Of a stretch of DNA of 64,000 bases, positions 16,947-24,321 are shown piece after piece. Source of the DNA: an uncultured Alphaproteobacteria bacterium (GTDB lineage Bacteria > Pseudomonadota > Alphaproteobacteria > SP197); contig OY282363.1 of the NCBI GenBank assembly GCA_958295695.1, forward strand, positions 3,166,225 to 3,230,224, given 5' to 3'. Made by a program: the position numbers and the translations under genes. Positions within the stretch are counted from its first letter, which is position 1; every line of letters begins with the position of its first letter. The notes beneath the pieces were generated by a model. That model was not told where the DNA came from. It ran no database searches and was given only the letters and a program-made list of their open reading frames with translations.

Positions 16947-18404
16947 TCAGCCCTGGCCCTTCGCGAGTTCGCGGTCGATGTCCTCCATCGCCGTGTCGCG
17001 GTAGCCGTGGTACGGGAAGGCGTCCCCGTAGTCGTGGGTGTCGAGGCCGGCCAGTTCGATCTCGCGCGGCACCCGGAGCCAGCCCATGCCGTCGAGGATC
17101 TTGGCCAGCGCCCAGCAGGGCAGGAAGCCGAGACCCCAGAACATCAGCACGGCGCCGAGGAACTGGCCGATCGGATTGATCGCCGCGACGCCGTCCACGG
17201 TGTTGCCGAACCAGCCGGCGGCGTCGCCGGCGACGTTCGACGGGTAGCCCCAGAGCACGAAGCCCGCGATGACCGTGCCAGCGAACCCGGCGTAGCCGTG
17301 CACGGCGACGGCGCCGACGGCGTCGTCGATCTTGAACTTGCGCTCGACCCAGTGGTGCATCCTGTAGGCGACCCAGACGCCGACCATGGCGATGACCATC
17401 GCCTCGATCGGGTGGTAGAGGTCGTTGCCCGCCGACGCCGTGATGACGCCCGCGAGACCGCCCGAATAGCTCCAGAACGGCTGGCCCCTGGACAGCACGT
17501 AGCCCGCGAGCAGGCCGCCGGAGAGCGACATCAGGAAGTTGAAGGTGATCGCCGACAGCGACGTGGGCGTCAGGTAGATGTTGGTCGCGGTGAAGAACGG
17601 CTCGCCCTCGACCCCCAGCACGCCCGACGTGTAGTCGATGATCGGGATGTTGCAGGCCGCGTAGAAGCCCCAGAAGCCCGTGTAGATCAGGAACAGGCCC
17701 ACCGTCACGAGCCAGGGGTTGTTCTGCGGGATGTCGCGCGGCGTCCCGTCGGCGGCGAACTTGCCGAGCCGCGGGCCGAGCACGACCAGGACGCCGAGCG
17801 CCGAGCCGCCGGCGATGCCGTGCACCACCGAGGAGGCGTAGGCGTCGTGGTAGCCCCAGAGCTGCACCATCCAGCCGTTCCAGCTCCAGCCCCAGGCGGC
17901 GTCGATGATCCAGGTCACCGAACCGACCAGGACGACGACGATCAGGAACGCCTGCGTCTTGATGCGCTCGATCACGGCGCCGGAGACGATCGAGGCCGTG
18001 GTCCAGGAGAACAGCAGGAAGGCCGCCCAGAACACGCCGTTGATCCGCGCCCAGAACATCGTGTCGTCCGACGTCAGGCTGGCGGTCTGCACGGTCACCG
18101 CGCCGCCCATGTGGGCGCCCATCAGTTCGGACCACGGCACGGCGAACGGAGCGTCCAGGAACCCGCCGATGAGCGGGAAGTGCGGAAACGCGAAGTAGAT
18201 CCACCAGCCGAAGTAGAAGAACGTGATGGTGACCAACGGGATCAGCATCGTGTTCTTCATCAGGGTGTGCTGGAGGTTCTTGCGGCGCGACGCGCCGACC
18301 TCGTAGACACAGAACCCGACGTGGATCAGGAACATTATGACGACCGTGACCCAGTAGTAGAATTCCGTGAAGATAACGGTTAGGGAGTCGAGCCCGTCAG
18401 TCAT
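16947..18404 (-). CDS. amtB: Ammonium transporter
   Basis: An Amt/MEP/Rh channel of 485 residues from the ATG giving MTDGLDSLTVIFTEFYYWV, preceded by AGGGGGA. Eleven or so membrane helices are visible. The pore twin-histidine pair is present: SSVVHGIAGGS (H195) and VAVHGYAGFAG (H369), and DAYASSVVHG holds the aspartate near the pore. It passes ammonia/ammonium across the inner membrane. The protein is longer than E. coli AmtB (about 400) mainly through an insertion near 215-275 and a C-terminal tail. It belongs to the branch with a non-cleaved N-terminus, as no signal peptide is seen. Nitrogen regulation is expected, but I see no clear sigma-54 site upstream. Confidence 0.93.
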   Translation of the reverse strand: MTDGLDSLTVIFTEFYYWVTVVIMFLIHVGFCVYEVGASRRKNLQHTLMKNTMLIPLVTITFFYFGWWIYFAFPHFPLIGGFLDAPFAVPWSELMGAHMGGAVTVQTASLTSDDTMFWARINGVFWAAFLLFSWTTASIVSGAVIERIKTQAFLIVVVLVGSVTWIIDAAWGWSWNGWMVQLWGYHDAYASSVVHGIAGGSALGVLVVLGPRLGKFAADGTPRDIPQNNPWLVTVGLFLIYTGFWGFYAACNIPIIDYTSGVLGVEGEPFFTATNIYLTPTSLSAITFNFLMSLSGGLLAGYVLSRGQPFWSYSGGLAGVITASAGNDLYHPIEAMVIAMVGVWVAYRMHHWVERKFKIDDAVGAVAVHGYAGFAGTVIAGFVLWGYPSNVAGDAAGWFGNTVDGVAAINPIGQFLGAVLMFWGLGFLPCWALAKILDGMGWLRVPREIELAGLDTHDYGDAFPYHGYRDTAMEDIDRELAKGQG

Positions 18405-18535
18405 CTCCCTATTCCCCCTTGTTGATCGCCCCACCGCCAGCCGCGCGCGGGTGTCTCCACCCCGAATCGGCAGGCGATCCAGTGTAGGGCGGTTTGCCTT
18501 TCCTGCAAACAGGAGTTTCCCCGGACCGCCCGCCC

Positions 18536-19114
18536 ATGAGCGAACCCTCGACGGCGACCGGCGAAGCGCTGCGCGACGGCTTCATGGCCTGGCAGTGCCT
18601 GATCCGCCAGCGCGCGATGCGGCGCGCCGGGGGCCGCCTGTCCGACGGGATGGAGCCGCTCGCGGTCGCGGCCGGCGGCGAGGAGCTCGGCCATGTCCGC
18701 ACCGCGATCGCGGAGAAGGACCCGGAGGCGACCGCGGCGCTGTTCCGCCACACGGTGAAGCGCACCCACGATCCGCGCGAGCGCCTCGACAAGGGCCTGG
18801 AATTCCTGTCGGCGTCCTATTTCCAGAAGCCGCACCGCTTCGAGCCGCGGCTCTTCGCGATGTTCGCGCCGGACTCGCCCGGCGCGCGGCGGCTCGCCGG
18901 CGATGGCCGCTGCACGCTCGTCTTCCGCCAGTCCGGCCGGAGCTACAGGCTTCCCAGCCGGGTCGCGCGCCTCGATCCCGCCGACCGCTTCGCCGAGGCG
19001 CTCTACTGGCACAACGCGCTGTTCAATCCGGCGTTGCCGCCCGACGGCCGGCGGCTCGCGTTCGATCCCGTGTGGGACGAGGCCACGGCTTTCCCGCCCG
19101 TCGGCCGCGGTTAG
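18536..19114 (+). CDS. Conserved hypothetical protein
   Basis: A 192-residue soluble protein from the ATG giving MSEPSTATGEALRDGFMAWQ, divergent from amtB. It is rich in arginine and tryptophan-containing motifs (MAWQCLIRQRAMRR, RLDKGLEFLSASYFQKPHRF, FAEALYWHNALFNPALPPD) and has no signal peptide or membrane span. I do not recognise the fold. Codon use matches the core genes, so it is likely a native gene. Confidence 0.7.
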   Translation: MSEPSTATGEALRDGFMAWQCLIRQRAMRRAGGRLSDGMEPLAVAAGGEELGHVRTAIAEKDPEATAALFRHTVKRTHDPRERLDKGLEFLSASYFQKPHRFEPRLFAMFAPDSPGARRLAGDGRCTLVFRQSGRSYRLPSRVARLDPADRFAEALYWHNALFNPALPPDGRRLAFDPVWDEATAFPPVGRG

Positions 19115-19119
19115 GGCGT

Positions 19120-19159
19120 CCCTCGATACGGCGCCGACGCGCCGCCTCGGGATGAGGGG
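19120..19159. repeat. Half copy of the 5538-5683 palindromic repeat
   Basis: CCCTCGATACGG at 19120-19131 and CTCGGGATGAGGGG at 19146-19159 match, in the same order and spacing, the complement of the right arm of the palindrome at 5621-5664. Only one arm is present. It sits between the stops of two convergent genes. Confidence 0.6.
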
Positions 19160-19177
19160 AGAATCGCAAGCACCCCC

Positions 19178-20131
19178 TCACCCCGGGTAGCCGCCGAGCC
19201 CGGCCAGCATCTCCCGCGCCCTGTCGCAGTCCTTCTCGATCTGCCGGGCCAGCGCCTCCATGCCGTGGAAGGCCCTGTCCTTCCTGACGCGGTCGAAGAA
19301 GACGACGCGCAACCGCTTGCCGTAGAGGTCGCCCGCGAAGTCGAAGAGGTTCGTTTCCAGCAGCATGGTCTCGCCCGCGAAGGTGGGGCGGGCGCCGATG
19401 TAGGCGGCGCCGTCACGCCAGGTCTCGGTCCGGCCGTCCACGACGCCGGCGCGCACGGCGTAGATCCCCGGCGCGGGATGCAGCATGCCGTCGAGCGCCT
19501 GGTTGGCGGTGGGAAACCCCATCTCGCGGCCGCGCCGGTCGCCGGGCCGGACCCGGCCTTCGTATTCCCAGGGGCGGCCCAGGAGGTCGGCCGCCTCGGC
19601 GACCAGGCCCCGGCGCAGGAGCACGCGGATCTCGGTCGAGGAGACCTTCTTGCCCCCGTGGACGAAAGCCTCCGCCTCGGTGTAGCCGAAGCCTTCGCGC
19701 TCGGCCATCCGCGCGAGCACGTAGCCGTTGCCGCGCCGCCCTTTGCCGAAGACGAAGCCCGGCCCGGTGACCGCATGGGAGACGCCGAGGCCCTCGACCA
19801 GCGCCTCGGCGACGAAGTCCTGGGCGAGGCGTCCCGCGAGCGCGGGTCCGAAGGTGAGGTTCGCCATCAGGTCGAGGCCCATGGCGTCCAGCAGGCGCGC
19901 CTTCTGGCGGAAGGGCGTCAGCCGGAAAGGCGCGGCGTCGCCGGCGAAGTGGCTGCGCGGATGGGGTTCGAAGGTGACGACGCCCGCCGGCGCGCCCCGG
20001 GCGCGCGCCATCTCCCGCGCCATCTCGATGACGCTGCGGTGGCCGCGGTGCATGCCGTCGAAATTGCCCAGGGCGATGACCGCGCCGCGGAGTTCGGCCG
20101 GGACGGCCGTGTGACGCCGCAGGATGCGCAT
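19178..20131 (-). CDS. ribF: Bifunctional riboflavin kinase/FMN adenylyltransferase
   Basis: A 317-residue enzyme that turns riboflavin into FMN and then FAD. The start is the ATG giving MRILRRHTAVPAELRG. The adenylyltransferase domain has LGNFDGMHRGH (HxGH at 28-31) and GPGFVFGKGRRGN; the kinase domain begins at about 185 with PWEYEGRVRPGD and contains GFPTANQ and LETNLFDF. The gene may be especially useful here because many products of the window are flavoproteins. It ends close to a repeat, and the upstream gap holds another inverted repeat. Confidence 0.93.
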   Translation of the reverse strand: MRILRRHTAVPAELRGAVIALGNFDGMHRGHRSVIEMAREMARARGAPAGVVTFEPHPRSHFAGDAAPFRLTPFRQKARLLDAMGLDLMANLTFGPALAGRLAQDFVAEALVEGLGVSHAVTGPGFVFGKGRRGNGYVLARMAEREGFGYTEAEAFVHGGKKVSSTEIRVLLRRGLVAEAADLLGRPWEYEGRVRPGDRRGREMGFPTANQALDGMLHPAPGIYAVRAGVVDGRTETWRDGAAYIGARPTFAGETMLLETNLFDFAGDLYGKRLRVVFFDRVRKDRAFHGMEALARQIEKDCDRAREMLAGLGGYPG

Positions 20132-20184
20132 GGAGCCGTGGTAACGGATTCGCCGGCGGCGAGGAATCTTTTGTTGAGCCTCAA

Positions 20185-20425
20185 GCGCCGGCGCTCGCTC
20201 CGCTCGCCTGGCTTGCGCCGCATACGCGGCGTGCGCGCGGTCGCGCGCCGTCGGCCCCTTGGCGGGGCCTCCCGCCGCCACAGGCGCCGCGGCCATTCGT
20301 TCGAGATGGCGAGGCGTCGGTAAGAGGACCTTCTGCGGGATCGCGGGAGCGGGCCCGCCGACCGGCGCGACCGCGCCGGCGCGCCGGAGGCGCGGAAGCC
20401 AAGCGAGCGCAGCGAGCGCCGGCGC
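20185..20425. repeat. Inverted repeat pair in the ribF upstream gap
   Basis: Left arm 20185-20218 and right arm 20391-20425 are near-perfect inverted copies sharing GCGCCGGCGCTCGCT and CGCTCGC-TGGCTT. About 170 GC-rich bases separate them, and the whole 320-base gap (20132-20451) has no convincing gene. The flanks also match (GAGCCTC on one side, GAGGCT on the other). The arms look like two copies of an intergenic repeat in opposite orientation. Confidence 0.65.
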
Positions 20426-20451
20426 CCGAGGCTAAAACCAACAACACCCTC

Positions 20452-20889
20452 CTACGGCTTCGGCAGCATCACGAGCGCCTCGCCCTCGATCACGACGGTC
20501 TCGCCGACCGTGCAGATCGTGTCGAGGGTCAGCCGGCGCTTCTCCGCGTCGACCTCGCGGACGGTGACGGTGGCGGTGACCGCGTCGCCGATCCGGACCG
20601 GCGCCTTGAACCTGAGCTGCTGGCCCATGTAGATCGAGCCCGGCCCCGGCAGGCGGGTGCCGATCACGGTCGAGATGTAGCTCGCCGAGAGCATGCCGTG
20701 CGCGATGCGGCCGCCGAACCTCGTGGCCGCGGCCCAGGGTTCGTCCAGGTGCACGGGGTTGTCGTCGCCCGACACCTCCGCGAACAGCACGACATCGGCG
20801 TCCGTGACGGTCCGGGAGTAGCTGTCGGACGCGCCGACGGCGATGCGGTTCAGGGGATCGGCGAAGCCGATCGCGGGCGCGTCGTTCAC
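20452..20889 (-). CDS. MaoC-like (R)-specific enoyl-CoA hydratase
   Basis: A 145-residue single hot-dog domain from a GTG giving VNDAPAIGFADPLNRIAVG. The hydratase-2 motif is intact: FAEVSGDDNPVHLDEPWA with the Asp-(x)4-His pair (D43, H48), then GRIAHGMLSASYIS. Such PhaJ-type proteins hydrate trans-2-enoyl-CoA and can feed polyhydroxyalkanoate synthesis or fatty-acid oxidation. The frame is open far upstream, but homology-like sequence starts near this GTG. Confidence 0.85.
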   Translation of the reverse strand: MNDAPAIGFADPLNRIAVGASDSYSRTVTDADVVLFAEVSGDDNPVHLDEPWAAATRFGGRIAHGMLSASYISTVIGTRLPGPGSIYMGQQLRFKAPVRIGDAVTATVTVREVDAEKRRLTLDTICTVGETVVIEGEALVMLPKP

Positions 20890-20992
20890 GGCGGGGCTCC
20901 GGTCGAGGGCGTTGTGCGGCGCACCATAGCGATCCGTTCCGCCACCGCAAGGCGCGGAAACGGGCGGATCGCCGAATTGTGCGATGCGGCGG

Positions 20993-22018
20993 TCAGGCGC
21001 GGCGGCGGGAGCGGCGTTCGCGCCTTCCGCCGGCCGGGGGCGTGGCCGCGCGGTTGAGTCCCAGGCGGGCGTCGATCGCCTCGAGGCTCGGCCGCTCGCC
21101 GCGGACGTGGTCGCGCAGGACCCCGGCGATCGCGGCGACATGCGAGGGCGTGGAACCGCAGCAGCCCCCGATGATGCGCGCGCCGGCGTCCCGCGCCAAC
21201 CGGGCGTAGGTCTCCATCGCCTCGGGCGTGCCGCTGTAGCGGATCTCGCCGTCGACATACTCGGGGACGCCGCAGTTGGCCTTGGCGACCAGGACCCGTC
21301 CGGCGTCGCAGGCCGCAGCGATGGCGGCGACGGCGGCGACGAGCTCGCCGAGCCCGTTGCCGCAGTTCGCCCCGCAGGCGGCGAGCGCCGGACGGCTCGC
21401 GTCGTAGAAGGCCGCCGCGCCCTCGGGCGTCACGCCCATCATGGTGCGGCCGTTGGTGTCGAAGGTCATGGTGCAGACGATGGGAAGGCCGGTCGGCGCC
21501 GCTCCCTCGATCGCCGCGCGCGCCTCTTCCTCGGACGAGACCGTCTCGATCCAGATGATGTCGGCGCCGCCCGCCGCCAGCGCGGCGGCCTGTTCGGCGA
21601 AGGCGGCCCGGGCCTCGTCGTGGCCCAGCTCGCCCACCGGTTCCATGATCTCGCCGGTCGGCCCCATGGAGCCCGCGACCAGCACCGGGCGGCCGGCTTC
21701 GTCGCCCGCCCGGCGGGCGAGCCGGGCGGCGGCGGCGTTGAGCTCCGCGACCCGGTTTCGCGCGTCGTGCAGTCCCAGCCGGTTGCGCGTGCCGCCGAAG
21801 CTGTTGGTGAGGAGGATGTCGGCGCCGGCGGCGACCATCGAGCGGTGGTGGTCGAGCACCCGGCCGGGATGGTCGACGTTCCACAACTCGGGCGCGTCGC
21901 CCGTCTCCAGGCCGCGCGCGAAGAGGTTCGTTCCGGTCGCGCCGTCGGCGATCAGAACCTCGCGCTCGGCCAGCAGGCGGCCGAGGCGCGCGCCATGGGG
22001 CAGGGACAGGAACGTCAC
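20993..22018 (-). CDS. Betaine-homocysteine S-methyltransferase-like enzyme
   Basis: A 341-residue homocysteine methyltransferase domain from the ATG giving MTFLSLPHGARLGRLLAER. Landmarks: LIADGATGTNLFARGLETGDAPELWN, ILLTNSFGGTRNRLGLH, and the three zinc cysteines C219 (GANCGNGL) and C286/C287 (IIGGCCGSTP). It transfers a methyl group to homocysteine to give methionine. The MELW-like substrate loop (DAPELWN) is the pattern of betaine- or methylmercaptan-linked members rather than folate-dependent MetH. With the nearby amine-demethylation genes, betaine is a likely methyl donor (inferred). The C-terminus ends in an arginine-rich tail. Confidence 0.85.
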   Translation of the reverse strand: MTFLSLPHGARLGRLLAEREVLIADGATGTNLFARGLETGDAPELWNVDHPGRVLDHHRSMVAAGADILLTNSFGGTRNRLGLHDARNRVAELNAAAARLARRAGDEAGRPVLVAGSMGPTGEIMEPVGELGHDEARAAFAEQAAALAAGGADIIWIETVSSEEEARAAIEGAAPTGLPIVCTMTFDTNGRTMMGVTPEGAAAFYDASRPALAACGANCGNGLGELVAAVAAIAAACDAGRVLVAKANCGVPEYVDGEIRYSGTPEAMETYARLARDAGARIIGGCCGSTPSHVAAIAGVLRDHVRGERPSLEAIDARLGLNRAATPPAGGRRERRSRRRA

Positions 22019-22121
22019 GGCGTAACCCCCGCGCTCGGCGGCGGCGGGCGGCGAAGCCCGGATATTGTGACGCGGGCGACTCGGCGCGGCAAGACCTTCC
22101 GGTCCGGAGCGCGCGCCCGGC

Positions 22122-22162
22122 GCGAAAAAGGCGGAGCTCCTCGCGGAGGCTCCGCCTTTCGC
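22122..22162 (-). terminator. Rho-independent terminator
   Basis: GGCGGAGC at 22130-22137 pairs with GCTCCGCC at 22149-22156; read on the minus strand the stem is followed by TTTTT. It lies about 60 bases downstream of the 43-codon gene and would end that short transcript. On the plus strand the symmetry also gives a short T-tract, but no gene ends there. Confidence 0.75.
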
Positions 22163-22224
22163 GGGTCCGGCCCTCCCGGTTTCCGCCGCCGCGCGATGGC
22201 CGGAAGACCCGGACTCGCGGGGGG

Positions 22225-22356
22225 TCAGGAGATCAGGGGCTTCAGGGCGTTGAGCGGCGCGCCGAAGGGCGACAGGCTGCCGCGGCGGGTTTCGATCCTG
22301 CGGCGAATCTCGTGATCGGCGTTGTCGTTCCGAGTCCGCTTGAACAGGGACATCAT
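22225..22356 (-). CDS. 43-residue basic small protein
   Basis: A short gene too small for usual callers. ATG at 22356 (a second ATG follows directly) is preceded at the right distance by a strong AAGGAG site, and the product MMSLFKRTRNDNADHEIRR...NALKPLIS ends at TGA 22225. A strong terminator lies downstream, so there is a complete compact transcription unit. The protein is basic, with an internal arginine-rich helix (HEIRRRIETRRGS). It is divergently oriented to gcvA, 144 bases away, and could be controlled by that regulator. Function unknown. Confidence 0.6.
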   Translation of the reverse strand: MMSLFKRTRNDNADHEIRRRIETRRGSLSPFGAPLNALKPLIS

Positions 22357-22485
22357 GGGACTTCTCCTTAGGTTTTCTGCGGTGGGCCGGCTTGCCCGGC
22401 CAGCGCCCGCGTTGTTTGCGATGCTTGGAATCTAGGGAGTTCGTCCGGTCGGCGCCAACGACATCTTGTCATCCCAGCCATAAGG

Positions 22486-22491
22486 TATACT
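22486..22491 (+). promoter_or_regulatory. Possible -10 box of the gcvA-type gene
   Basis: TATACT at 22486-22491 lies only nine bases before the ATG at 22500, so a transcript from it would be leaderless or nearly so. TTGTCA at 22466-22471 is a possible -35 but the spacer is only 14 bases. Visible in sequence; function inferred. Confidence 0.3.
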
Positions 22492-22499
22492 CATAGGTC

Positions 22500-23411
22500 A
22501 TGAGCGGACGCCGCCTCCCTCCCCTGAACGCCCTGCGCGCCTTCGAGGCGGCCGCGCGCCACCTGTCCTTCACGCGCGCGGCGGACGAGCTCAACGTGAC
22601 CCAGGCCGCCGTGAGCCATCAGGTCAAGGCGCTGGAGGAGCGCCTCGGCGTCAGGCTCTTCGAGCGTCACGGCCGCGGCCTCTGGCTCACCGAGGAGGGC
22701 GAACTCTACCTCCCCTTCCTGCGCCAGGCCTTCGACCTCATCGCCGACGGCGCCGATCTCATCGTCAGCCACGACGCCCACGGCCCGCTCGCGGTCACCA
22801 TGCTGCCGACCTTCGCGGTGCGCTGGTTCATTCCCAGGCTCAGGGATTTCCAGATCGAGCATCCCGACATCGAGGTGCGCATGGTCACGACCGAGCGCAA
22901 CGTCGATTTCAGCCGCGAGGACGTGGACTGCGGCGTCCGCTACGGCACGGGCGCCTGGCCCGGTCTCGACGCCGACAAGCTGTTCGAGGACCGCACCATC
23001 GCCGTCTGCGGCCCCGAGCTCCTGACCCGCGAGCCGCCGCTCGAGCGGCCCGAGGACCTGCGCCACCACACCCTGCTCCACGAGGGCAACGACGAGGATT
23101 GGCGCTACTGGCTCTCCGCGCTCCACGTGCAGGGCGTGGACGGCAGCCGGGGGCTCTTCTTCGATTCGAGCGATCTCGCGATCGAGGCCGCCGCCGCCGG
23201 TCTCGGCGTGGCGCTGGGCAGCCGGATCATCATGCAGGACGACCTCGACGACGGCCGTCTCGTCATGCCCTTCGGCGACCTCACCGACGAGAACCTCTCC
23301 CACTGGCTGGTCTACCCCAGGGGCGCGGCGCGCAAGCCCAAGGTGGCCGCCTTCCGCGCCTGGCTCCTGGCCGAAGCCGAGGAAGCCCGCGACGCGCTCT
23401 CGACGGCCTGA
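22500..23411 (+). CDS. gcvA: LysR-family regulator, GcvA type
   Basis: A 303-residue regulator. The N-terminal winged helix-turn-helix is textbook for the GcvA branch: LPPLNALRAFEAAARHLSFTRAADELNVTQAAVSHQVKALEERLG, then LFERHGRGLWLTEEG. The effector domain (95-300) has TMLPTFAVRWFIPRL and the late WLVYPRGAARKPKVAAFRAW. GcvA proteins control glycine cleavage and related genes, but many paralogs regulate other neighbours. The target is probably the divergent 43-codon unit and/or local amine genes; this is inferred. Confidence 0.9.
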   Translation: MSGRRLPPLNALRAFEAAARHLSFTRAADELNVTQAAVSHQVKALEERLGVRLFERHGRGLWLTEEGELYLPFLRQAFDLIADGADLIVSHDAHGPLAVTMLPTFAVRWFIPRLRDFQIEHPDIEVRMVTTERNVDFSREDVDCGVRYGTGAWPGLDADKLFEDRTIAVCGPELLTREPPLERPEDLRHHTLLHEGNDEDWRYWLSALHVQGVDGSRGLFFDSSDLAIEAAAAGLGVALGSRIIMQDDLDDGRLVMPFGDLTDENLSHWLVYPRGAARKPKVAAFRAWLLAEAEEARDALSTA

Positions 23412-23470
23412 GAAGCGCCGCGCCGTCGGCGCTCGCCCGCGCCGCGGTCGGCGCGCCCTGGGGGACGGCG

Positions 23471-23776
23471 ATGTTCCGCCGCCACCTCGAAGGCCGGTCC
23501 GACGGCGACTGGCCCGTCGCGATAGCGGGCGCGGCCGTGCTGGAGGCTATCGCCGCCCGCTCGCCCACCGTCCGCCTCTCCGGCGAGACCGCCGCCAGGC
23601 AGACCGTCCGCCGCCCCGACCTGAAACCCGGCGACCACGCCATGATCCAGCGCATCCTCGACGAGGGCGAGACGTTCGCCGCGTCCGGGCGGATCGCCGT
23701 GGGCTTCGTCGAGATCGACGGCAAGCCGTGGCGCGCCGCCGTCAAGGCGACCGGCGACGAACCCTTCGAGGCGTCC
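23471..23776 (+). pseudogene. PBECR2-like phage nuclease fragment
   Basis: In frame from ATG 23471: MFRRHLEGRSDGDWPVAIAG, then TVRLSGETAAKQ-like text (TVRLSGETAARQTVRR), DHAMIQRILDEGETF, and RIAVGFVEIDGKPWRAAVKAT. This is the barnase/EndoU/RelE-like PBECR2 module that occurs at the end of Mu-type head-morphogenesis proteins. It stops abruptly at EPFEASM, where a second pseudogene begins in the same frame. A better-preserved relative is at 35805-36065. The fragment is a phage remnant, not a functional gene. Confidence 0.6.
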
Positions 23777-24232
23777 ATGTCCGATTGGAACGACAAGGTC
23801 TACAACGTGCTTTTCCTGTGCGCCGGCAATTCGGCGCGCGGCATCATGGTCGAGTGCCTCATGCGGCTCCGGGCCGTTTCATGGGCTACAGCGCCGGAAG
23901 CCGTCCCCGAGGCGAGGTCCATCCGCATGCGTTGAAGCTGCTCGGGGAGATGAACCGCAGGACCGCGGACCCGCGCTCCAAATCGCGGGACGCGTTTGCC
24001 GCGGAGGGCGCGCCGGCGCTCGATTTCGTTTTCACGGTCCGCGGCAGAGTCGAAGGCGACGAAGCGAAGGTGCGGAAGGCGTTTCTCGACGCCCATCCGA
24101 CGCTCGAGGCGCGCATCGGGCCGTTCACGGCACCGCCGATGGAAGCGCTCGACCGGCCGACCCTGAAGAAGCGTCTGGAGGAGATCGGCCGCGAACGCGG
24201 CCCGCCCGCCCGAGGCGCGCCAGAATCTCCTT
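23777..24232 (+). pseudogene. arsC: Decayed arsenate reductase (LMW phosphatase type)
   Basis: The opening MSDWNDKVYNVLFLCAGNSARG is the P-loop of thioredoxin-type ArsC/LMW phosphatase (CxGNSxR). A +1 frameshift near 23880 is needed to continue into GYSAGSRPRGEVHPHALKLL and RSKSRDAFAAEGAPALDFVFTV. After that, the expected stretch from CDNAAGE to WGVPDPA is deleted, and the sequence resumes at VEGDEAKVRKAF with the C-terminal helix ending in LDRPTLKKRLEEIGRERG. With a frameshift and an internal deletion removing active-site-loop residues, it cannot work. Confidence 0.75.
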
Positions 24233-24321
24233 GCGATTCGCGGGCCGGACTGGTTCTTTACCCGCCCGTTTCCAACCCATGACGCGACCGGCGGCTCGCG
24301 GGCCGCGGGGGAGTTTCCGCG

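Noticed and set aside
22019..22121. SAM riboswitch in front of the BHMT-like gene
   Set aside because: No conserved SAM-I/II/IV core or pseudoknot-like pattern was visible in the leader.
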